DNA of 64,000 nucleotides, taken from Poronia punctata. Its lineage: Eukaryota > Ascomycota > Sordariomycetes > Xylariales > Xylariaceae. The notes under the pieces were generated by a model. The model was given only the letters and a program-made list of their open reading frames with translations. It had not been told where the DNA came from and did no database searches. A program made the position numbers and the translations under genes. The DNA lies in assembly GCA_022579005.1 (NCBI GenBank), contig MU401524.1:62001-126000 (forward strand). Direction: 5' to 3'. This document shows, one piece after another, positions 56,593 through 64,000 of the stretch. How positions within the stretch are numbered: the first letter of the stretch is position 1; every line of letters begins with the position of its first letter.

Positions 56593-59296
56593 TCAGGCCA
56601 AATCCATGGCGCCGCTGTCGCCATCTAAATGTATGAGTTCTTGGAAGAAGGCCATTTCTTCAAACCTCGCTGCCAGGTTTTCCACACGCGCCGCCTCGGT
56701 GTCCGTCATGGCCAGCTTCAAATCGACGACAAACGTAGCTCGCACGTCGGCCCGCTGAGGGCTTAGTCCTCGTCGTCTCAACTGCGCCACGATCTCTCTT
56801 GCTTCTTGGCTCGATATGTTGCCTTCACGCAACGCCATCGTTAGCAGACTCTGGCCGACCACGGCCGACATACGATATGGCCGGTTCAGCGCCTCGTAGC
56901 CATATATGCATATGAGGAAATACTGCGATATCAAGACATCAGCGACGTCCAATACATGGTGTATTCGGAAAAACGCCGAACTCTCTATTCTTCTATTCCC
57001 GAAAAGGGAAAGGAAGGGGCGGATATGACGTCCAGAATATCTTACAACACGTGACTCCGGATTTGCAGTGTCTTGTAACACCGCGTTGGCCACGTTTATG
57101 AGCGCGGTGTGCCAAAGGATCGTGTACGTGGACGCCTCGTATTTGGACCGGTACAGGACTATAAGACTCTTCAATTGCTCGATCGACGCGCTATATGCCG
57201 CCTTGGGGGGACCCATGCAAGTAAATGTTTTCAACCGGTCGGGCGTCAAGGCGTGGCTCTCTATAAAAGGGAGGAAGATATCCACGATCACGCAATGGAA
57301 CCACATACTAAAAGATATCAGCAAAACGCGCCAGGGACCGGAGGAAATAAGTAGCCTCGCACCTCTGCCATAGCAAAGCACTCACTGTAGAATCACAACG
57401 TGATGTGGGCTGTCTTCACCCCGGACCAATGAAGCCGGTAGGTTCTCTGCCCAAACGAGAAGCTCGCGGTATTTGAACTCGGCAAATTCCAGTTTCGTTA
57501 GCTGTGGTGGATAATGCGGATCGGTCGCTGTTGTATCTCGATCGAGGTAGATGCCATGAACGATCTGCTAAAACATACACAACGCTGAGAATGTTTCTCC
57601 CTCGTAGGGCGGGAGTGGCGGATTGGCAGCCTGTCCAAAGATGTCTGGATCCGTTCGAATCCTCAGCTCACCGGGCGTGGGCAACACAGGCGGGAACTTG
57701 GGATATTCTAACCCGGGCTGCCGATGAAAAATCGAGCATAAACTACGAGGTGTAAGTTGGCATCCATATGGATCAAGGATTAGGCATACTAACACGGCCC
57801 AGTTGAAAACTCCCCATGCTGCATATGAGCTTGTGCTCAGCATGCTATCTGGTATCGAACGGGCATTGTCCCGAGCGGTGGCTTCGTCGACCCCCAACAA
57901 GCGTAGTCGCGTACCGATCTGAACGCCCTCGTTCAAATAATCCAGAACATCGCCGTCTCTTCCGTGGCCCATGCATGCGAGGCTTAAAAGTTGAGCTGCA
58001 GCCATGTTTAGGAGCGTGTCCAGATGTGCACCCGAGACTTTCTCGGCTAGCCAAAGCCGTTTCGTCTCTTCCCAAAAGACGTTTACGAGCTTGTGTGCGC
58101 TTTTGTCGATGGCAGTATACATTTGCTTGTACGTGTCAGCAGTATCTGGAACACGGCCACGTCTACTTTTGACTTACACATCCCCAGTACAACAGTACGT
58201 GGACAAGAAAACGAGAACAGTATACATGGCCCCCGTTGACGAGATCAGTCACGAAGAGGTATGGGTCGAAGAGGCCTAACAGTGGATGATCTGTTGCGAG
58301 ATATAAAGACAATACTCGCGCCGCAAAATCGTTTGCGATTGGAACGTCGGTCCAGATGATAATATTCAGATAACGCAGGCGATCATCGTAATATGGTTGC
58401 TGTACGGGCGACAGCATAGCAACACCATCCCTCGCTCTAAATCGGTTAACGGCAGAGTCGAGGTCGATACCGGGCAATGAGGCGGAATTGCTATCGACTG
58501 AACGGGCCCGGCTTTGAGGTTGGGAAGTCGACGCGGAACCGCCACTGTTGTATACAGTTAGTCGGGCCCCCAGAATAGGAGGAGTCGGCGGGCGTGAGGA
58601 GCAAGATATCTTGTACAGGGGCGAACGTACTCGGCCTGGGGAGAAGGTGAAGGCATGCGTGTACATGTGCGATTAACGGGTCGGACTAGATGACTTTCCA
58701 CCGGGGGGGACGCGGAAACGCCGAGGATTGGGGCATAGGCCTTTGGATAGCAGGAGATAAGTTCCTGTTCCAACGGGGACTGCGCAGCTACTCCTATCCC
58801 AAGGCCGTGGTTGTGTTCGACGTGGTCATGGACAGGTTCTCGTTTGTTCCTGATGACGTTTAAAGCGGCGGCAGTATCGCGAGTCGACCTCAGTGCCCTG
58901 AGCGTTTCGAGAGCCTCTCGGTGAGACATGGACTGCAGGGCCTCGAGGACCTCGGTTGACTCCGCGTCGGTCTCGGTCTTCTCCTTATAAACACACATGA
59001 CGCCTCGTTTGAGACAAGTAGAACATGCCGGCTTTTCCCTGTCGCACTATGTGGGAGGTACCGAGGTACCCCCATGGTTAGCCGGCAAGACGACGATACC
59101 GGGGAGCAATACTCACACGTGTCTTCCTTGTGCGGCAGTTGCCGCATGAAGGCTGGGCCGGATAGCGACGTTTGTTTCGGTCTGGGCTCCCTCGGCCTCC
59201 GTTACCTCCCTTGTTGCTCCCCCCTCCGTTAGACGACGACCTGGTACTGGCCTGGCCACCAGGGGCCGGCAGCAGCGGTCGGTAATGAGAGACCAT
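56593..59296 (-). pseudogene. Zn2Cys6 transcription factor with in-frame TAG (NirA-like group)
   Basis: Seven exons (59296-59117, 59046-58631, 58544-58178, 58125-57794, 57742-57386, 57307-57046, 56922-56593) join in frame to 748 codons including the normal stop, but codon 490 (57570-57568) is TAG. The Zn2Cys6 cluster CGNCRTRKTRCDREKPACSTCLKRGVMC pattern is split by intron 1. The fungal_trans region follows (ARVLSLYLATDHPLLGLFDPYLF, YAAWGVFNWAVLCSIFHRQP after a 51 nt intron, then LVWAENLP and VILHMWFH). The TAG falls in a stretch matching the intact neighbour at 61188-63518, so it looks like a nonsense change truncating the protein to 489 aa. The alternative is a 51 nt intron (57578-57528, donor GTATGT) that would remove it and give 730 aa, but would delete conserved residues. 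A live gene remains possible. Confidence 0.7.
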
Positions 59297-59810
59297 ACGG
59301 AAGTTGCAGTCGTCTACACGACCCGGACACCACTTCTAGAATGAACAACCAGGTAAGGTACATACCTATTTGAATAAAATATTTTTGTTACCGGGATTTC
59401 ATTTCTTTTATTACCTTTTCCATCCCACTCTTTTCCTCCCTTCCCTTTCCTTACATTTCCAAAGTATGGAGGAACATTTGTAGAAGCCCTGTCAAGGGTG
59501 GTACCTCCAAGTACCTACCTAGGAACATTACCGTGTGGTGCCCCTAATTAGAGACGATCACCGTGATGATCTAAGCTTTTGGCACCGTCTTAAAATTTTC
59601 GTGACTGTCTCTATAATCTAGGACAATTACAGTGATGTTTTTCTATAGTACACTGTCTTTTCTGATTAAATAGTCTCTTAATAAGTATAATCTCCAAAAA
59701 TGAAAACGATCTCAAGCTAGATAAAACGGTCTCAGCCGGCTAGAAATGGTCTCCGCAGCCAAAGTGGTCTCCGGCAGCCAAAGTCATTACAGACCTATCC
59801 CAGACCTATT

Positions 59811-59841
59811 TACCTACCTACCTACCTACCTACCTACCTAC
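59811..59841. repeat. (CCTA)n microsatellite
   Basis: About eight tandem CCTA units inside the TIR element. Confidence 0.95.
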
Positions 59842-60257
59842 ATAACATAGCCCATACCTACATCCCATACCTAGTCAGCGCAGCCATTCCAACACCTTTG
59901 CAGCCGATCCAGCCAAACCTACACCTTTGCAGCCGACCTTTGCAGCCGACCTTTGCAGCCCACCTTTGCAGCCAATTCAATCAGACCTATACCTACGCAG
60001 CCAGACCTACACCTACACCTTTGCAGCCGATTTAATCAGACCTACACCTACGCAGCCGACCTAGCCAAGGAGAATCCCTGCTTGCGCGGCCGGATCTAGC
60101 CATACCAAGGGCCAGCCCGCGCAGCCGAATCAAGCCATACCTACACCTACACCTACACCTACAATTGCAATTGCAATTGCAATTGCAATTACTTTTAAAA
60201 ACACATAAGGTATAATATTAATTAACCCTTCGCGCGTATGTATAATTAAATTAACCT

Positions 60258-60367
60258 ACGTAGTATAGTAGTTAAGTACCTAGTATGTAATATAGTGTAA
60301 TATGTGTAGACCGTAGACCAGCAGTTCGAACCTTGACCCTTGCAAAAAAAAAAAAAAAAAAAAAAAA
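60258..60367 (+). repeat. tRNA-like, SINE-type segment with A tail
   Basis: TAGTATAGTAGTTAAGTACC resembles a tRNA D-arm/A-box and ACCAGCAGTTCGAACC a T-arm/B-box. The two are spaced as in a tRNA gene and followed after about 20 bp by a 24-base A run. It cannot fold as a complete tRNA, so I read it as a degenerate tRNA-derived SINE fragment nested in the TIR element. Confidence 0.5.
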
Positions 60368-61187
60368 CAATAAAAATAGAATACAGTATAAATAGTATAA
60401 ATAAGTCATATATATTGTATACATACAGTATAAGATATGGCTATAAGAATATTTCTTTTTTAATTCATAATTTTTTCTGAGACGGTCTCCATCTGGAGAC
60501 GATCTCCAAAGTGACAGACCGTCTCAGAATTAGTACTGTCTTTGCTGTAGGACGCGCAGCTGATCATGTCCGCCTGGAGATCGTCTCACGATTTGGAGAT
60601 CATCACCGTGATCGTCTCATACAGAGGGTGCCACACGGTAATGAAGTCATGCAGATATTATGGCTCCTGCCTTACATGTATTGTCCAAAGTACCTACCTT
60701 GGCGCGGTCTCCAAAGACAAGCCTACTTGGACCATGACTGGTGTCGGTGTTATTCCGAAATAGCGTTGTGATTGGTTCGGATTGACAAACAAGCCTTGCG
60801 CAACTTACCTAGGCCCCTATGTTAGGTATGTACATATTGATTACCTAGTTGTCTTTATTTCCGGTCCAAAAAACTGTGGAGAGTATTTATTTCATATGGT
60901 AGATACTTTACCTACCTACCTACTCGTACTCATGCTTTATCTAGTTCTTTGAAATAACGGAAATAAAGCTGCTGCCATAGCCTGAATATATCGCCATTGG
61001 CGCCGTTGGCTCAGTTGCTATTATCATCACCAGCTTCGTCATCGTTCCACCAGCAGACTGCATTTTATATGTTTTTTTTTATTCCACTTCTCATATAACT
61101 TTGCTATCCTACCTACCTCCTACCAACCTAGCGATGCATAAAAACAAATGCCCGCTAGTACCATCTATAGCTAAAACAGTTATTCTC

Positions 61188-63518
61188 TCACTCTCTTGTG
61201 GCCTCGCCGCCAGGTCCTACTTTGAGTCTATACGTGACATTGACCAGCTCCGCGATACCCCTTCCATGCTGGTCCGTCATCCCAACCTGTAAATCTATCG
61301 GGAAATAGCCTTCATCGTCGTTGGGCAGGTCACTACTGAAAAACCTGGCGCTCAGCTCCTCTAGGATGAGCTTCAGCTCGTGCGGCAGCTCTGCGTGGCG
61401 GCGGCTTGCGCCTTCGAGCAACCTGTGGAGCGACTTCTTTATAGCCGGGAATGCCTCGCCGTACTTCTTCATCGACTCAGCTGCAAGCACCATATCGAAT
61501 GACGTCTCCCGGTCCACCTCGTCCGACCGCGCTAGCCCCTCGAGCAAGGAGAACGTAAGGACGTGTACGGAGCCTATCGTCGTGGCGTTGAATGGCGGGC
61601 CGTCGAAGCGATGTCTCTGGACGTACAGGATCCGCCTGAGCTGGGTAAGGGACGCCTCAAGCACGCTGCTGGCTTGTTCCTGATACAAAAAGTCGGCGCC
61701 CGTGAAGGGACGGAACGCCTTGGCCACGATACCGTGATAGAACATGCTATGACGAAGAACGACCATCATAAATATCAGAACGTGCTTTAGTGCGAAAGCG
61801 CTTGAGCGCGACTGCTAAACGAGACGGGGGCATGCGTACTGTAGGTCCAGGACCGCGGGCAGACTTTCCGGACCGCGCTCGAGCTCCGGAGGCAGCCTGT
61901 CTCCCCATGCTAACATTTTTTCATGCATCATCTTCGCCTTTTCGTACGTAATATGTGGGTTCGATGGATCTTGCTCGGCCATGAAAGCGTGCGCTATCTG
62001 TAGTAGCTCTGATAGGACTCGAAACCAGAGCCCCAGGTGCTGTATTTGTTTAGGCCGAACCAGCGGGAACGGGTCCCAGACATTAGGATCCTCGTCATAG
62101 CCGAACGCGTCGTATGGGAAGGGGAAGCCAGGCAAATCGATGGCTTCAACGTCGATGAGTCCAAAAAATTTATTTATCCTGGTGAGTTTGTCAACCAGGC
62201 TGTAAAACGGCAACGGCCGCGTGAACGGAAGAACAGGAAATTTTTACGTATGAAAGTTGAACAGGCCCCAAGCAACGGTTGCGATACCTTTCTTATGCCT
62301 TCTTCCGGCCGCACCGATCCCACGGGGGGCCCAAACCAGTGGGTTGGAGAGCCCTAGGGCCTGAGCAACCTTGACCGCCTGTGAGAGGTAGAATCGGGCC
62401 ATGTCCCTTTTCCCATTCCAGCTAGACCAGGCACTCATCAACAGTGCACCGGGAATCCTGAGTATGTGGGCCTCTTCATCTTCCCCTGTGGCCCACAAGC
62501 GGCTTGCTTCGCCGAAGAATTCGCGGCCCATCGCCTGGCTTTGTTCTTTATCTATAGCCGAGTAGTTGAGCTATTTCTGGGTGTAAGTGATCCAACGAGA
62601 ACTTCAGGGAGGTTCGGGTTCACGTACCGACGCCGCTGCTAGCAAAGCGTTCACTAGGAGCGGGGAGCAGTATTCCGTCTGGCCCGTCGCGATTTGGTCG
62701 AGGAAGTAATCCTCATCGAATAACCTCATCGTGCAATGATCCCAGGAGAGATAGAGAGAGATGAGGTTGGCCACTATACTGTTGTTTGTAGTAACTCGTG
62801 TCCACAGCCTCGCATCGATGCGGAGTGTCCTTTCGTCGCAGGTGGGATGGGCGATATCCAGACGCCTATTGCAATGGGGTAAACAATACGACAGTTCCGA
62901 GGAAGTTCAAGAGACGTACCTAGCGTTTCGTATCTCTTGGTTCAAGGGGAATTCGTAGTCGTCCGGATTCATCTCCAGAATAGATTTCCGTATAACCCCA
63001 AGCTCCGTTGTGTCCCCTGCTTTCGCTGACGAAGCCGGATAAATCTTGGGGTGGTGCGAACTCAAGAGAGCGTCGTTGCGAGGATCAGGGGTAGCGATAT
63101 GTCGAGGATGAGCCAACAAGTCGCCCTGGTTGATGAAGGCGAGAGTCGAGTGAATATCGGTGCTGCGCCGCAGACGAAGCAAGATGACATGGGCTTCCGC
63201 TTCCGGCCGGTTCTTCAGCATCTCGATCAGCTCGAGTAATTCGTGGTATTTTTTCTCCAGCTCGACAAACCTCCGTTGGAGGTCGGCGCGCGTAGTAGCA
63301 TCTGGGCTGTCTCTATATTCACACTGCAAATTTCTAGTCCGACAGGCCGCACAAATTGGTCGTTCGCCATCGCATTTCACTTTCCGAGCCCGGCACTTTT
63401 GACAGGCGAGGGTAACGGTGTCTCTCTTAGCACGGCTGGGTTCATCAGGGGGTGGCGGTGGAGGCGCATTGCTCGACTCCCCTGTCTTAGGGAGAAGAAG
63501 ACGTGGCGCTCTCGACAT
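61188..63518 (-). CDS. Zn2Cys6 transcription factor (fungal_trans, NirA-like group)
   Basis: Five exons (63518-62920, 62865-62628, 62570-62248, 62199-61840, 61746-61188) and introns of 54, 57, 48 and 93 nt give 692 aa. The N-terminal cluster CQKCRARKVKCDGERPICAACRTRNLQC binds DNA (Cys spacing 2-6-6-2-6) and is followed by a coiled-coil dimerisation helix (DLQRRFVELEKKYHELLELIEMLK). The fungal_trans middle homology region includes WTRVTTNNSIVANLISLYLSWDHCTMRLFDEDYF and EYCSPLLVNALLAAAS. It ends with LDLHMFYHGIVAKAFRPF, which appears only with the 93 nt last intron (donor GTACGC, acceptor CATAG). That intron also removes an apparent TAG. It is nuclear, with targets unknown. It is related in layout to the neighbour at 56593-59296, from which it is separated by the 1.1 kb TIR element. 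Confidence 0.9.
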
Positions 63519-64000
63519 GGTGATTCTTCAGAAAACGTCTTGTAACGAAACGAATGAAAATATACCGTGTATAAGAAAGGGTTTGGATACCCCCCTTTGC
63601 ACGGATGACAAGAGCACATAGCTCCTCTGCCGCACAGAAGAGACTGACGAGACATGGCATCCAATTTGCCCCCTTATCATACGAGTACCTAACCTAGTAT
63701 TGATGGTCTGCGCCAACTTGGCAAGAAATCCAATGAATCTATCGGACAACCTCCGGTATTGCCTGAACTTGAGCACTCTCTCGGTCATCGTTCCTTGATA
63801 CATGACCACGACCAAAATGCTAGTACGAACAATCTCGGTTTGTCTACCTAACGCACATGATCTACGTGTGCTACATTATGTCTGTACGCGAGTACATGAT
63901 GTACCTAAAGGTACCAATCAAAATGATGGAGCCGTGACGCTACAAGCACAGCTACGTCCAATGGAAACCCTCGGCCGTCCCGGCATGTCACCAAACAGGA
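63519..64000. other. Upstream region of the Zn2Cys6 gene
   Basis: Probable promoter; TACGAGTA occurs at 63680-63687. No gene is seen to the window end. Confidence 0.5.

Larger units (their letters stand above)
59526..60643. mobile_element. 1.1 kb nonautonomous TIR element
   Basis: The first 47 bp (CATTACCGTGTGG..., then GAGACGATCAC and GTGATGATCT) are mirrored by the last 47 bp with mismatches mainly in the middle. Subterminal GAGAC/GTCTC and GGAGAYSATCTC-like words recur at both ends. The interior has (CCTA)n, TTTGCAGCC and ACCTAC repeats, an AATTGC array, a tRNA-like segment and an A run. If the ends are taken as CCGTGTGG...CCACACGG, the flanks are TA on both sides, as for a TA-targeting (Tc1/mariner-type) insertion. 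No transposase is present. Confidence 0.75.
59297..61187. other. Intergenic with a 1.1 kb TIR element
   Basis: No protein gene. 59526-60643 is repeat-derived (own entry). TACTCGTA is at 60921-60928. Confidence 0.55.

Noticed and set aside
60258..60345. Functional tRNA gene
   Set aside because: A- and B-box-like words are present, but the acceptor and anticodon stems do not pair into a cloverleaf and an A run follows, so a SINE-like relic fits better.
61747..61839. Apparent in-frame TAG in the 61188-63518 regulator
   Set aside because: A 93 nt intron (GTACGC...CATAG) removes it and creates the conserved LDLHMFYHGIVAKAFRPF, so it is not a nonsense codon.

Overview
This is nuclear DNA from a filamentous ascomycete (Pezizomycotina, most like a Sordariomycete). 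Most genes carry one to seven short spliceosomal introns (about 48-171 nt) with GTRNGT donors, internal CTRAY branch sites and YAG acceptors. The gene families are fungal: Zn2Cys6 regulators, a CNT nucleoside carrier, an MCT-type MFS carrier, NSE1 and eIF3g. For every multi-exon model the spliced length came out as a multiple of three, and the protein joined cleanly across the junctions.

Left part (1-26 kb). On the minus strand lie NSE1 of the SMC5/6 complex, a dynamin-like GTPase with an unusual FG-repeat tail, an NmrA-like Rossmann protein and a CNT nucleoside transporter. Next come a 4.8 kb gene desert, two plus-strand hypothetical genes, a mitotic B-type cyclin (minus) and, divergent from it, mitochondrial ribosomal protein uL2m.

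Middle part (26-51 kb). A 1.2 kb nested foldback element precedes an eight-exon MCT-like carrier (plus). That carrier converges on a fused succinyl-CoA-synthetase-like alpha/beta protein (minus). One intron of the fused gene holds an assembly gap flanked by long G and C runs. Then follow eIF3g, a PH-domain protein, a 4.6 kb desert, a putative HELGH zincin, an inositol-monophosphatase-family enzyme (all minus) and, divergent from the last, NAD-isocitrate dehydrogenase catalytic subunit IDH2 (plus).

Right part (52-64 kb). Three minus-strand regulators are separated by transposon-derived repeats: a BED finger plus Zn2Cys6 factor, a Zn2Cys6 factor with an in-frame TAG, and an intact Zn2Cys6 factor. 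A 542 bp TIR element with an exact 9 bp target duplication and a 1.1 kb TIR element containing a tRNA-like segment sit between them.

Most genes are unrelated housekeeping functions with no operon-like logic. The best candidates for new biology are the dynamin with nucleoporin-like FG repeats, the fused synthetase with a presequence-like linker, the BED/Zn2Cys6 protein, the uncharacterised zincin, and a set of foldback/TIR elements that share internal modules. A short TACTCGTA motif is strongly over-represented between genes.
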